In this document: positions 12,877-27,205 of the stretch, in pieces | Layout: each line of letters opens with the position of its first letter | Position numbering within the stretch: the first letter of the stretch is position 1 | DNA from: Dermatophagoides farinae | Lineage: Eukaryota; Arthropoda; Arachnida; Sarcoptiformes; Pyroglyphidae | DNA length: 64,000 nt | Reading direction: 5' to 3' | Assembly (NCBI RefSeq): GCF_024713945.1 | Contig: NC_134678.1 | Span: 1,860,001 to 1,924,000, forward strand | Position numbers and translations under genes: made by a program | Notes under the pieces: model-generated | The model's database searches: none | What the model was told of the DNA's origin: nothing | What the model saw: the letters and a program-made list of their open reading frames with translations, nothing else

Positions 12877-15800
12877 ATGATAAAAAATCCTTTCACCAAT
12901 CATTCATATGTATCGGATGAGGCGGATGTTGTCGCTATCAACGATAACCGACATGCATCGCTCAATCGTTTCCGTCGTTTAACGTCAGTGAACGAAACAG
13001 ATGAAAAAGTTAAACGTGATCCTGCATTAGCGTTGGCCAAATTGGTTGAAAAGACTGACAAAAATGGTGTCTATGTTAATAAAGGGTTTGGTCATGGAGG
13101 ATGAACGATCAATTCAATCAACACCAGGAGCAATTACTCCAAATAATCGTCCACCAAAAATTGCTGTGGATGTTCGTGATGTTACATTTACCTATGGTTT
13201 TGGACAAAAATCATTATTGACCTTGAAGAAAATCAATGTCTCAGTGCCACAAGGCAAAATCTATGCTCTTCTTGGATCCAGTGGTTGTGGTAAGTGTGTC
13301 TTGTTTGTTTTTAACTATGCCCAATTTTGCAACAACATACTAACTAATAACAAAACAACATTATAAACACCATTCTAGTTAGTTGTTAGTGAGAAAATAT
13401 TGAACACAAACACTTTTATAGATAGAAAGTATGATGCTTGCTACTAATTAAATCCAAAATCTTGCAATTTTTTTTTCTATATTCAAGTCTTATTATCAAG
13501 GATATCTTCTCCTTTTCAATCTTTTTTGTTGTTGTTGTTGTTGTTATTGTTGCTTTAATCGTGTTGTTGTTGATCGATGAAGCTTTACGAATAATTTAAT
13601 TCATCATTTTTTCTTTCATTTTATGTTAATTAGAAGATGAAGAAAATATTATCATTTTTTATAGTGCTAGTATGTCATATATTTTTGATGTTTATTACCC
13701 GAGGACAATGTTATTTTTTTCATTATTATTTTGTTTTAACTTTTTGATTTTCTTGATTTTCTTTATTTATATTTTTTATGCTAAAATTGGCACCATTATT
13801 TTTTGTTGTTTTCTCCACTTATTTCATCACGTTATTTTTTTTTGTTGTTTTATAAAATTAGGTAAAACCACATTATTACGATGTGTTCTTGGCCGTTTAC
13901 AACCACAATCCGGTGTGATTCGCGTATTTGGACAAGAACCGGGTTCCGAATACAGTCCAGTACCTGGTCCTGGTGTTGGCTACATGCCACAAGAATTAGC
14001 ATTATTCCCGGATTTCACTATTAAAGAAACACTGCGATATTTTGGTCAATTATATCGAATGTCATCAAAAGAAATTAAAGCAAGAACTAAATTTCTTATT
14101 ACACTTCTTCATCTACCTGAAAAAAATCGTTTGGTTTCACAACTTTCTGGTAAATTTTATCATTTCTTTGGATTTATAATAACCAAAATAGTCAAAAATA
14201 TAATGATAACGTTAATTTTTAAATCAATCAACAGGTGGTCAACAACGTCGTGTTTCATTGGCCTCTGCATTGGTTCATCGTCCACCACTTTTGATTCTGG
14301 ATGAACCAACAGTCGGTGTTGATCCAGTGTTACGTAAAGCTATTTGGGAACATTTAGATGCATTATGCCGTGAAGATGGTTTGACCGTTATTATCACCAC
14401 TCATTATATCGAAGAAGCTAGAACAGCTGAAACGGTTGGCCTTATGCGTTTTGGTCGTCTTTTGGTACAATCAAATCCAGAAGAACTATTAGTAAGACAT
14501 GGTCTTCCAACATTAGAAGCTGTATTTTTGAAATTATGTCAATTGGATTCAGCACAAATTCCCGAAAGTGTTAAAACAGATGCCGTTCGTTATGATGATG
14601 AAAAGAATAATGTTACAATCGAAACGAAAAAAGATGATCTTCCAATGGTCATTGTGAATGGTGAAAAAGGTGACATTGAGAAAAACATTAATAATAATGA
14701 AGATGCGAATAATAATATTGCCAAAAATGCTATAAGTCTTGCGCCAAATACCGCTGGTAAGTTTCAAATTAAATTCAATTCAAATTGAAAATTTAATTGT
14801 TTTCATTTTAACTTTATTTCAATAGGTAACCTCTTGATTCCAATGTCTACATCGTTCAAAGATGTATCTGCAAGAGCTACGCCATCCACACAAAGTCCTC
14901 GAATGTCATTCTCGGAACGTGGTTCAACTGGCGATTTTTCACAATTACAAAATCAAATCAGTGTAGAAGGACAACGACGACGAATGTTTGATCTGAATCG
15001 TGTTATGGCATTGTTTATTAAGAATTCTATCCGTCTGAAACGAAATGTTCCCATCTTATTGTTCTATTTCTTTTTACCTTCGATTCAAATTGCATTGTTC
15101 TGTATATGTATTGGTCAGGATCCGAAAAATATCCCAGTTGCTGTTTATAATGCTGAAGATCCACCCGGACTTAGTGCAGAATATTTGTCATTTGTTAATC
15201 CGGAAATTGTCGTACAGGTACCTTATAATTCATTGGAAGAAGCTAGACAAGCGGTAGTCGATGGTAAAGCTTGGGCGGCATTACATTTCTCACATAATTA
15301 TTCGGCATCATTGAATCAAAGAAGAATAATGGTAAACAATTTTTTTTCAATATTTTTACATGCAATTTCAAACAATTTTTGATGCTTTTATAAAGGCTGG
15401 AAAAGCAGATAACGCAACAATTGAATCATCGAATATAAAACTTTATCTAGACATGTCCAATCAAGTTATCGGATTTGTTTTGTTACGAACATTTTTCCTT
15501 GCATTCCAATCATTTGCACAAGATTATCTATCGATTCTGGGATATAATCCGGCCACTGTAACTTTGCCAATTACAATCGAAAAAGTTATCTATGGTACAG
15601 TCAATCCATCTATGACTGAATTTATGGCACCTGGTGTTATTATTTTGATTGCCTATTATGCAACGACTGCATTGACTGCTTTGTCGTTGGTATTGGAACG
15701 TAAAGATGGTCTACTAGAACGATCATTGGTAGCTGGTGTAAATTCATTTGAATTTCTTATTTCACACATAATGACGCAGACAATTGTTCTCACCATACAA

Positions 15801-16271
15801 GAAGTATTTATGTTGGCCACAACATTTTACATATTCAAAGTGCCATCCAGAGGTCCAATGGTTTGGGTCTTTTCGCTTACCTTCTTCCAAGGTTCGTCAT
15901 TATGAATTCTTTTTTTTTTTTGTTTATTCTAATTTTAAATTATCTCTTTAGGCTTGGCTGGTGTAATGTTTGGATTATTCATATCATCACTTTGTGCTGA
16001 TGAAGTATCAGCAGCCATGTTAGGTATGGGATCATTTTTTCCTACAATCATGTTGGGTGGTATTTTCTGGCCCATACAATCTATGCCTGATTGGATGGCA
16101 TCATTGGCGGCATTTTTACCACAAACATTACCAGTAGAATCGATGCGTTTCATACTATCACGTGGTTGGGGTGTAGAATTCTTCGAAGTAACACTTGGTT
16201 TCATCGCTACATGGGGATGGATTATCGTCTACCTTGTGGCTGCTGCATTTATTTTCAAAAAATACACATAA
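12877..16271 (+). CDS. ABC transporter, subfamily H (half transporter, NBD then TMD)
   Basis: ABCG-like half transporter of the arthropod ABCH group; the Drosophila member snu acts in the lipid barrier of the cuticle. Exons: 12877-13066 and 13128-13289 (or one exon, see findings), 13862-14149, 14235-14756, 14826-15331, 15396-15891, 15952-16271. All joins from 13289 on keep frame; about 827 aa with the first intron, 775 aa if translation starts at ATG 13094. The nucleotide-binding domain comes first: Walker A GSSGCGKTT (split by the 572-nt intron), GVGYMPQE Q-loop region, signature LSGGQQRRVS, Walker B LLILDEPTVGVDP, H-loop ITTHYIEEA. A linker follows, then an ABC2-type membrane domain with about six hydrophobic segments, ending GWIIVYLVAAAFIFKKYT. 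All ATPase motifs are intact. The extreme N-terminus is uncertain. Confidence 0.93.
13290..13861 (+). other. Long intron inside the Walker A codons of the ABCH gene
   Basis: GTAAGT...TTAG intron of 572 nt, the largest supported intron in the window; the others are about 57-75 nt, apart from one of 231 nt. It interrupts GCG|KTT of Walker A. It contains T-rich sequence and (GTT)n but no separate gene. Confidence 0.85.
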
Positions 16272-17597
16272 TAGTCATTTACCAGTGATTGTTTCTCATT
16301 TATTATCAATTCATTCATTCATTCATTCATTATTAAGCAACAGAAACAGGAAAGAAAAATTATCAAAAATCACTGATTCCTCATCATTCATTCATTCAAC
16401 GATTCATCCTTATCGACAAAAAAAATTTTTTAAAATCCATTTTGCATCTCAATTATGTCAATCTATTTGTTTGAAAATATATTCAACACATACATTCTTT
16501 CTCTTAATTTTTTCCCCTCGAATAGGAGCTCATTATATCATTAGTGTATTCAATTCGAAATTTGAATTCTTCTTTTTTTTTGCAGAATTATCAGAAATTT
16601 TTTTTTTGTTGTTCCGTTCAATTAGCTTTGGTATTTTATTTTGCAAATAGATGACAATCACATTTTGTTTCTGTGGTCAATTTTTTTTCTCTCTTTTTCA
16701 TTTGGTGATTAGTTTTACAGAATAAATCCACACACAATCTATAATCAAATCGATTGAATCAATTTTGATTATCCAGAATGCGTTGCATACATGTTTGTCT
16801 TTTTTTTTCTTTTGATTCTGAAACAAAATTCTTAATCTGTATGTCATCTTCAATTGTAATTTTTTTTTTATCAATGATTTATTGTGATTGACAGACAAAC
16901 ATAAACAGTAGTTTTTTTTGTGACAAAAATCCAACAAACAATTCAACTCTTCAATCAACATTTCTCAACAATCATTGAACTTCTATATATCCTTTTCTAT
17001 ATTTCTTGCTCACGAATTCGATAATTTATATATCAATAATTTATGTTGTTTAATAATTTTCAATCAATATATATATAAACAAAAAATAAAATGAACATGA
17101 AATAGTTTCTTTTTCCAATTTTTAAAATTTTTCAAATAATTTTGTTGTTTTTTATATATATTTCATTAAATTAAATTGAAAAAAAAGATATTGAAACGGC
17201 GGCAGCACTGTATAATGTGGAGACTATATCGAGTTGAAAAAATCTCTACCATTTAAGTGGAAATAGAATGACCAAAAAAAAAAAAAAAAAAACAACACAC
17301 ATATGCCTCTGAAGCTCATATATATATTTACATTTACATTACTGTACACAACAACATTCGAGTTTATATATCAAGATTTTTTTTGTGTTTGTTTGTTATT
17401 GATTTCACAATATATATAGAGTGATCCAACAATAATAACTAAATAATCCAACTAATTTTCTCTGGGAAAAAAAATCAAATTAAAATTTTTGTTTTTGTTA
17501 TCCATTATAGTTTCTCTCATTTGTTTAAAAATTCAAAGATGATCTTTATGCAAGAATTTTTTCATGTTTTTCATTGATATTCAAATCATTTACCAAA
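16272..17597. other. 3' UTR of the ABCH gene and intergenic region before UBR3
   Basis: AATAAA occurs at 16721-16726 and at 17085-17090, either of which could end the ABCH transcript. A GC-richer patch (ACGGCGGCAGCACTG, about 17196-17210) stands out in AT-rich sequence and could mark the UBR3 promoter. A poly(A) run lies near 17274-17292. No coding sequence is supported. Confidence 0.5.
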
Positions 17598-20500
17598 ATG
17601 TACAAGAAAGATATAGATTCTTTGTTGAATAAAGGCAAACATTATGTTTGCCATTATGTTACAGCTGGCTGTTATGATCAAGATACATCCACAATTAATT
17701 CTTTGGATGAACAAAGTTTGTTGGAGAAACACATCAGTGAACATGATCATAGACGTATCAATCAAGTAATCGATTATTTGTTCGATTTTCGTCAAAATTA
17801 TACATCGGAAGAGCTTATTGAATGGGTCAAATATTTAATTTGTGGTCGTCGATTGCCGATTAATTTTGCGAAAGATGGTAAGCTTTTTCTATTCATATAT
17901 ATAAACACTAATATCAATCAATACTTTTATTTGATAAACAAGTAAAACAATATGATAGGACATCTAAATGCACATTGGTTTGGACAAATAATTTTGTCGC
18001 CTATCGTTGTCGGACTTGTGCAATTTCTTTATGCATGTCATTGTGTGCTGATTGTTTTTTTTATGGATACCATAAGGGACATGATTTTAATATGTTTCGT
18101 TCACAAGCTGGCGGCGCCTGTGATTGTGGTGATTCAACCGTTTTGAAACCGGAAGGATTCTGTCGAAAACATCAGCCACGTGATTCCGATTCAGACGACG
18201 TTCAATTGAAGAAAAAAATTCCACCAAACAGTCTTCTTTGTATTGCGAATGAAACTGTTCCACGTTTACTCCATTATCTTCTCCTATATCTTCGCGGAAA
18301 TAATTTTACAAGTACGTTCGACTAAAATGAAATCTAATTTAATCTTATTATAATCATTTTTCTAGATAATAAAAAAGCTAACGCATTGATCAATGACATT
18401 TTAATTTATTTGTGTGATCTCGGAACTCTTATGCAAACTATCATTTGCAATTCACTTACTGATCCGAATTCATATAAATCTTTTCTGAAATGTAAGATAT
18501 TATTATTATCTTTTTGCTTTCTTTGAAACTAATAATTTTTTCTCTTTAGTAAACAAAGAAGATGATCTTGATTACCAGCACTATCTGAAAACATTGTCTA
18601 AAAATTATCGTAATGCTGTACAGGAATTGGAATTATCGTCAATATTTCCGGATTTAGGTGATTTGAAAATATCCGATCTCAGTATTGTCGATCAAATTGA
18701 ATCCTTTAAATCAGACATAAAACATGAAACATATTTAGATGAAATAATTTTCTGGGTAATATACTATGAATTTCCTAGCAATCTCGTTACTTTTCTATTA
18801 AAAATGTTGCCAAATGATGATTATAAGGCACATTTTGCCCATTGCTTTGTCAAACATTATTTCCGTATCTCTATGCTCATTTTACATCCGACAAGAAGAT
18901 TTAACAGCATGAACGATAAAGATATTGCTAATAATAAATTGGCTAACGCTATAGTGCACATCAGCGTTCAATTGTTCAGCAATGAAAATTTGGCTCGTGA
19001 ATTATGTGAAAAATCTTATCTACTGTATATAATAATTCTTTCATTGAAATTCGCAATATGTGGTGATGGTAAAAATTTCTGGGGAATACTCAAAGTAAAT
19101 TCGGAATTAGATTTCGAACAGAATAATGATATAGAAACCGAAAACAATAAAGACAAACGACCAAATGTTCATCGTGTAGTCAGATGTGACCATCCTATAC
19201 TACGTTATCATCGATTTTGGCCATTGAATAGTGATCTTAATAATCTTTTCACTCATAAACGAATTGCTCATATGTTTCTTAAGGATAATGACCTGATCGA
19301 TGTTTGGCTTGAATTTATCATGGCATTTCAGACAATGAATTTGAATCTAAAATCGACAAAAGCCGATGATACAAATCAGAATTATAAAAGTTCATTTCCG
19401 GCCGAAGTTGAGATTGCATCATCACAAATGTGGACCTTAATTTCACAATTGAATGACGAAGATACAATCCCATTGACTATCAATTTCATTCAACGTTCTA
19501 TAAATTGGCTTAGAAAATGGCTTTATTCGATTTCGTTTGACATTAATTTGATCGATACCGATCGATGTACCTTTCATCTGCCACTTCATCGTTATTATTC
19601 TATATTTCTCAATCATGCTGTTAACCAAAATGCTAGTCTAAAAGGACTACTTCCCACCGATCGACATGAATTGAAAGATTTCATGGTACATCCACTTCAA
19701 ACACTCATTGTTTCGAATCATATTATGGCCAACACATGGTTCAGTTCCGGTCCACACATCAAAACACAAGCTTTAAATTATATGCATCCACATTTTTGCA
19801 ATTCAAAAATCGATGCCGATCTTTTTCTTGTACAACAGATTGCCGCACAACTTGATCCGGATGAATTTGTCAAAATGTTTTTCTGTATATATGGCCTTAA
19901 TGAACATCTGAATCTAACACCATTACCAGAGAATGATATAGACAAAAATCGTTTAATCATTTTTCTCGAAAATGGCTTCGGTCTATTTGCTACTATACTC
20001 GGTGTCCAGCTAAATCTTGGTTTATCGGCATGTGAAGTTACACGAAAAGAAATGGTCTCTTTATTGGCTGTTTCTGATAAAACACATTCACAAATTCAAG
20101 ATATGATGCCTCGTCGTTGGGGAACACTACCGAACAATGCTTTTATTGAGATTCTTCAGAATATTGCCGAATACAAATCACCTGAAGTCGAAGTTAATGG
20201 TAGCCTTGTTCAAGGTTATTTCTATCCAAAAAATGATGTATGGCAAAATGAATACGATCCATTGTTCGTTCTGTATCGTAATGCTCAACGACGTGAATTT
20301 CAAGCATCATTGGAACGTTTTGCATCCTTTGCTAAACAATCGGGTAAATATGAATCGAATAGTCTTCCATGGCCACCGTTTCGTATACCACCACTGATTG
20401 ATGATAGATTCATCGACCCTCGTATTATATTGAAAAGCAAAACATTACACGCCTATTTCTTTTCAATACTTTATCGGTCTTTAAACGATACTGTTTCTAT

Positions 20501-23500
20501 CACACAACATTTAATGTCGATTGTCATACATTTGATCGAATTGACATTGAATGAATCAATGAAATCAGATTCCTGTCTATGTTTGTCTGATTTAGAAAAA
20601 CCAGAAAATATTTATGTCAAATCCGTCAATGAATTTGAATTCAGTTCATGGTATCCATCAGCTGATATTTTAAGCAATTTCATTACGATTATACGAAAAA
20701 CTGAATTATCTTTAACAAAAAATAGTGATCAAATCAAAACGAAAATTATAGCATCTTTATTCAGTTTATTAATGCCCGATGATCAACTTAATCCTTTTAG
20801 TCATTTAGAAGAATACGACAATGGTCCAATCATTGCAATCGACAATGAAGATGACAATGAAAATGTAATTAATGTGAATGAATCGGAAAATGAATCTGGT
20901 GATCCTGATCACAATTCAAGAATCACTAGAAACGATTCGTCTAATAATAACAACACTGTTGCTGATTCAAATGTACTTTTTCAAATCAATCCGAGCAGCA
21001 TTGCTCCAATGTTATCGTTTTATATTGATGGTGAAGAAATTCCTGATGTCATCATTCGTGAAGCAAAACATTTAGATAGACTAATGAATGATAATACTAA
21101 TACACGTAACAACACCACCACCGATAGTGCCGATGAATTGAGTTCGATTGATTCTTCACAACCATCCAGTTTGGAATACTTTTCAAATCAATTATCGAAT
21201 GAACCTTCAACCAGTTCGCAACAACAGCAGCAACATCTACCTGCAGAAAAACGATTGATAATTAAAACAAAACCTTTCAAATTTAAATTGGATGTGAATG
21301 AATCAATTTTAACATTGTTGCTGCGATTACATTCAAAATTGAGCGAGAAAAGAGATTCTTTCAAAACAGACTCAAAAAGTTTAGAGAAATATGATCTCAA
21401 TTCACGCATTGGTGATGGTCCATACTTTATTGGTTGTCTATTGAAGCGTTTCATTTATACTTGTGCCAAGCGTTTGGAATCTCGCCATTCATTACAAGCT
21501 GGTTCATGTTTGAATAAAGTTATTGAATTTATTGATCATACTAGGCGTTCAATTTGGCCAACTATCAATAAAGCAGCTTCACCGATTCCCACAACAAGCA
21601 CGAATGCAGATATTTATAGCGATGGTATAAATTCTATGGATATTGATCAGGATGAATTACAACGTTCTGAAAAGAAGCGTAAAGCTTTAGAACGTAAAAA
21701 ACAAATAATGAGTAAATTCTGTTTGCTACAAAATGAATTTATCAAGAATAATAAAAGTACTTTCGAAAAATTTAATGCTGATGAATCAGAACAAGAATAT
21801 TCGTTTTCATCTAATACTGCTGCTGGATCAAACGTTGATCTACCTACAGAAGATAATCATTCGAGAAATTCTGATCATTTGGAAAATACTTCAAATGTAA
21901 AATATCAACCAAAAACTTATCAATGTGTAATCTGTATGGATACTGGAGCTTCAATTCTTGAACGACCATTCGTTCAAATGGTTCTTTTGCAATCATCATC
22001 AATATTGAACAATGCTTTTGCCCACACGTTGGCGGATGAATTTGTCAACAGTCGTTTTGTATCTGAAAATATAGAAAAATTGACAACAATTCCAACGACT
22101 AAAGATGATTATTGTATATTTAAAGAACGGAAAACCTTTGCTCATTATTTCGAACATAAAATCGATCGATTGTTTCCATCGTTTGCATTAGATTCATGGC
22201 TCAGTTCATTCAATATTGGTTGGTGTGGAGGTGTTCATGCACAATCTTGCGGTCATTTCATGCACATGGATTGTTATCAATCATATATTTCATCCGTCTA
22301 TCAAGATAGAGATAGTAAGCAAATTGAATAATATAATTCGTGTGTTTTCATAATATAATTTTCTTTTTTTTCCTCAAATACTACTTAGGTAACGATCTGA
22401 TTGAATATCCATGTCCATTGTGTCGAAAGGTAGCAAATTCGGTACTTCCAATTATTCCAAATTTACCACATTTTCCTTTGGTACAATCACGTAAAAATGA
22501 TGATCCAAGTGGTGTTGCTGTTGAAATTCTTAATCTATTATCCAATTGTGATCAAGCCCGTTTAGCAAATACTACCGAAGATGATTCGAAATTTTTGAAA
22601 GTTTTAGCGATGGCAATCGAAGATGTGTTGAAAGCCACCGAACCACAATATCGTAACATTCGTGTGGATCCTTGTCCACAATCATTATTTCTATTTTTAT
22701 CATCAATTTCGCGAACTAATCTTGAGTACAATATTGTTCTGTGGCGAAAATCTCTCCCATTGAACCAAAATGCTTCATGTCTTGGTATGAAACTGTAGTC
22801 ATCATTGTATTTAACATTTTAACGTTTATATTCTTTTTATAATCACAGTGCCTCTATTTCATGCATTATCGTTGAATGCAAAATTAGTATTACCCATGTA
22901 CTACATGAAATTATGGGCTCAAATCACTGGTGTAGATGCCGATGAAATTGGATCTCATTTAATGCCGTACGAGAAACAAGTTCCTTTATTGATCAAAGAT
23001 GTTTCGGCCATTTTATTGCAATTTCTTTATGCATTACCATTCAACATTGACAAAGGTTTGATTGTTTAGATTGAGCTTTAATGTGATCCAAAAGTACTAA
23101 ATTTGATTTGTTTGTTTAGCTTATTTTCTATCAATCGTGAAAGCATTATTGAATCTGAATTTCATACAAGCAATCGTCATGATGACCTTTTTGTTTTCAC
23201 CGGATGAAAAGCTCAACATAAAGACTCTTTTTGAAACGAAAAATAACGGTGGATTTAACGGCTATCTCGATTATGTTGGATTCATCATAAATAGTTTCGA
23301 AGCAACCATCTTGAATTCCAGCATTATTGGAATAGTAAGCACTACTACTTTTGGTTTGAATTTTTTTTATTTGATTATAAATTTCTATTTTCAGGAAAAT
23401 CGTAAATCAATTTGCAAACAATCGATATTGGAATCATTGTCTCAAGTTTGTCTACCTTTTTTGCGTTTAGCTGCAATGATATTTCATTTGTTATTCAATC

Positions 23501-24410
23501 AAACAACACTTCCCGAAATAAACGATTTACCAATTTTAGATGAATTTACGACATTGGCTGATTACCTTTGTCTGAATTCAATGTCATCATCTACAATGAA
23601 AAATGAATTGGAGTCATCAAAATCATTAGTGGGCGATACTGATGATACATTTTTTAAACCTTATATAAATTGGATGTGTAATCCGTCCAGTTTGATTACG
23701 ACTTGGTATAGTGAATTAGATAAATTGATTCAAACGAATCCTATGGCAGCTTCGGTAAGAATTTTAATGATTATCAATTGATAAATTAACATAATAAATT
23801 AAATCCTTTAATACAGAGCTTAATTAAGGAAAATTGCGTTATATCATCGCAACCAAAACTCTTACGTTTACCAAAAGTATATGAACAATTGTTCATGTTC
23901 TATCATAAACGGCCATGTGAAACTTGCAATAATGTCCCAAAAGATCCTTCCCTTTGTCTTATTTGTGGTCAGTTAATTTGCATCCGTGAAGCCTGTTGCA
24001 GGAATGCAAATTCATTTGAAGGTGTTCATGTATGTTTTCTTTAAATCTGTAAATTTGTATCAGCATTAAAACATTGATTCATAATTTATTATTTAGCATT
24101 CACGAAAATGTGGAGCTGGAACTGCTTTATATTTGGCAATCAATTCATCGACAATCATTCTGATTCGTGGTCGTAAAGCATGTGCTTGGGGATCGGTCTA
24201 TCTAGATGAATTCGGTGAAGAAGATCGTGATTTAAAGTGAGTACTAATGAACTTGATAATTAATTCAATTCTAAATCCTCAATTACGAACAGGCGGGGAA
24301 AACCATTGTTTCTATGTAACGAACGATATCGTATACTTGAACAACAATGGCTAACACATAGTTTTTTGAATATAAACAAAAAATGGATCTACCATAAAGA
24401 TCTGCTTTAA
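17598..24410 (+). CDS. UBR3: E3 ubiquitin-protein ligase UBR3
   Basis: RING-type E3 ubiquitin ligase of the UBR family. Eleven exons: 17598-17877, 17943-18311, 18366-18491, 18550-22314, 22389-22784, 22849-23055, 23120-23334, 23395-23754, 23817-24029, 24097-24236, 24293-24410. All have GT-AG borders and join in frame: 6189 nt, 2062 aa (human UBR3 is about 1890). UBR box at residues ~103-170 ([34 protein letters not shown]) is nearly the UBR3 version, including the UBR3-specific [10 protein letters not shown] context. RING-H2 at ~1383-1530: CVICMDTG, then [10 protein letters not shown] and CPLCRK, with a long insert between the cysteine pairs. The C-terminal UBR cap ([41 protein letters not shown]) is intact. 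First in-frame ATG 17598 chosen; TTG codons precede it. An Asn/Ser/Gln-rich acidic linker lies near residues 1020-1150. Confidence 0.95.
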
Positions 24411-27205
24411 TAACGGAAGCTATTATACATCTGGAGAAAAAAAACGCTATTGCATACACACAACATCAACATAAAGAAAAAAGACAGAAAAAAAAATTGA
24501 ATTCGTGATAAATATCCGGTGAATATATATATATGTTCACATATTCATATTTGTTAACCACTATACACTGTGGTATTTTATGAATAATCTATTCTATTAT
24601 GATGATAATAATAATCTTGTTTAATCATTGTTGTTGTTGTTGTTGTTGTTGATTATTGTTTTGTTTTGTTTCATATTAAAAAAAAAATTTGAAAATATTG
24701 TTATAGCAACTTTATTTATTGTTTTTTTTTGTAGGAGAATTCGTTTAATTTTTAACTAATAAATAAATAAATAAAACTATTAAATTCTAAAATATGTAAA
24801 TGACCGCCAAACAATTCTTGAATACTTAAAAAAAAATGTTATGTTTTATTCATAGATGACGTCTTTAGGAATTTGTTATTGTCATCATAACTTTTGGATA
24901 CGTTTTTCACCATCATCATCGTTTTATGAAAATGCAATTTTTTTGTTAATAGAGATCAACAATAGCCATTGTACAGATGATGATAGTGGGGATTCAACAA
25001 AATAAATTTTTCTTTGATGCGGTGAAATTGCTTGCCATGCTGATTATGATAAAATAATGTATACATAGAATTGTGATTTCTCAAATCCATGGATACTTGT
25101 TGTTGTATACAGTCGTCATCATCATCATCATCATCATCAAAATTGTGAGTTTCATCTATTACCATTCCACTACATGTTTGTCGATATTATCCTTCACCAT
25201 TATTTATCCATCGACGATTGAAGTTGTCGTCGTAGTTGTCGCTGAGTTTGTTGATAATTTTATTTGTTTTTCATTACACATAAACACAAATGGATAGACA
25301 TTCTTTCATTGTATGTACATTTTTTTGTTATTAATCTACTATAGTAGATAAATTAAGCCTCTGCCATCATCAAATACATACACTATGTCATCAAACAAAT
25401 AATGTATATCAACATTGTATCCACAATCCATAGTGAGTAACAATAAAGAGTGAATTTGATGATTTCGAGAGAGAGAGTATTGATTGGCCATCATCAATGC
25501 TTTCTTTTGCTCGTTTGTAAATGATAAAAAAAATCTTTGATTGATTAGCCCCCAAATATAATTAATTAATTCGATTCAAATCTAATCATCATCATCACTT
25601 GTGTAATTATATCATTTCAACATTTGATAATCCCATCTTTGACCATCTTAATTTTTTTGTGCCATCTGTCAAAAAAATCTTGAATTTAATTTTTTTTTTA
25701 AATATCACAAAAAATTAACCTTTATTATTAAATGTTAATAATAATCTCAATCTACCATGAATAACAATCACGGTAATCATGATAATTGTCATTTTATTTG
25801 GGTATAATAAATGACATCATTATATCATTATTAATAGCTATTTTATGATAATCCTTGATATTTTTTTTTTATTTTTGAAAAAAAATTAGTCTGTGATTTA
25901 TCTAGTATCTTGTGTGTTTTATTGCATTGTTGAAATCCAGCAAAAAAAAATCGTCCTTGTCTTTTTTTTGGATTGAGATATTCGATTTTGGATATCATTG
26001 CCAAACAAACAAAAAAGTGATCCATTTAGACAATCATTTTTTTCGGTTTTTTTGCAATCGAAATTGAAAAAAAACAGTATTTAGGATTTCCTCGTATTCA
26101 ATTCAAGTGAGAGCGAGAAAAATGTACATCCTCTTTTAATATTTACTTTTCACTGAGATTTTATTCATATGAAATCATATAATAACAAATTGTTTTATTG
26201 TGATAGAAAAAGAAATTTTTTTTTTTTTTTTGATTTACATTTAATTATTATAATTAACACCGTGGATATCTGTCAAAGAGTAATTTTTGCAGATGTCATT
26301 TTGAAGATCATAAATAGACAGACATATAAACCATTTTGATGATACACTCTCATACATATGTCGAGAAATTTTTTTCATTTTTTTTTAATGTTTGCCTGCA
26401 TATTTTTTTGATTGATTGATTAATCAATAATTCTAATGATATTTTTTTTTTGATTCTTTTTTTCCATTTCATTCCATTTTCTTGTGTACCTTTTTTTGGT
26501 TTTCATCGTAAGTTCATTTTTCAATTCAATTACACAGTGTAATTCTATATGTGTGTTTACAAAATAACAAACCAACGAAAAAAAAACTGTTGAAGAAAAT
26601 TAATGAATTATGGTGAAAAAGAAACGAAAACCTGTCCTGTTGATTCTACCGAATTGATTGACCTTCAATTTAAGTGTTGAGTTTTATTTATTAAAAATTC
26701 TCCTGTGTTTTGTATATGTGTGTGTGTCTGTTCTTAATTCATTCTCTAAAACGCCGGTGTGTTTGATTTCCTCATTTTTTTGCATTCAAAAATTGCTTTA
26801 ATCATCATTATAAATGGATGAACAAGTGAATTTGTAATTCGGTTTATTGAATCATAATGATGTTAATTTATAAGAAACGGATAAAAACGACAATTATAAT
26901 TGTAAAAATGTAAATATGGCTCAATAATCAATCATCAAGATATATAATTTGTGTTCTTCATGTTTGTCAATGTGAATTCCAGTGATTTTCAATGAATATT
27001 CATCTCTATGACTATATTCATTCTCGATGACAATTGATTTGAATGTGATGTGAATGTATTCTGTTGTCAGCAATATTTGAAAAATAATTCTTCAATACTT
27101 GTCTTCCTTTGATCACTTTGTTGTTGTGATTCGATCTTAAATAAATTTCATTTTTTTTTTAATTACAAAAATCAAAATTATCATCATCATTGTAATAATT
27201 AAACC
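24411..27205. other. UBR3 3' UTR and intergenic region before STIM
   Basis: Overlapping AATAAA signals in an AATAAATAAATAAATAAA tract at about 24759-24775 probably end UBR3. The rest is AT-rich with (GTT)n near 24630-24652 and (ATC)n near 25118-25140. No supported gene on either strand. Confidence 0.6.
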
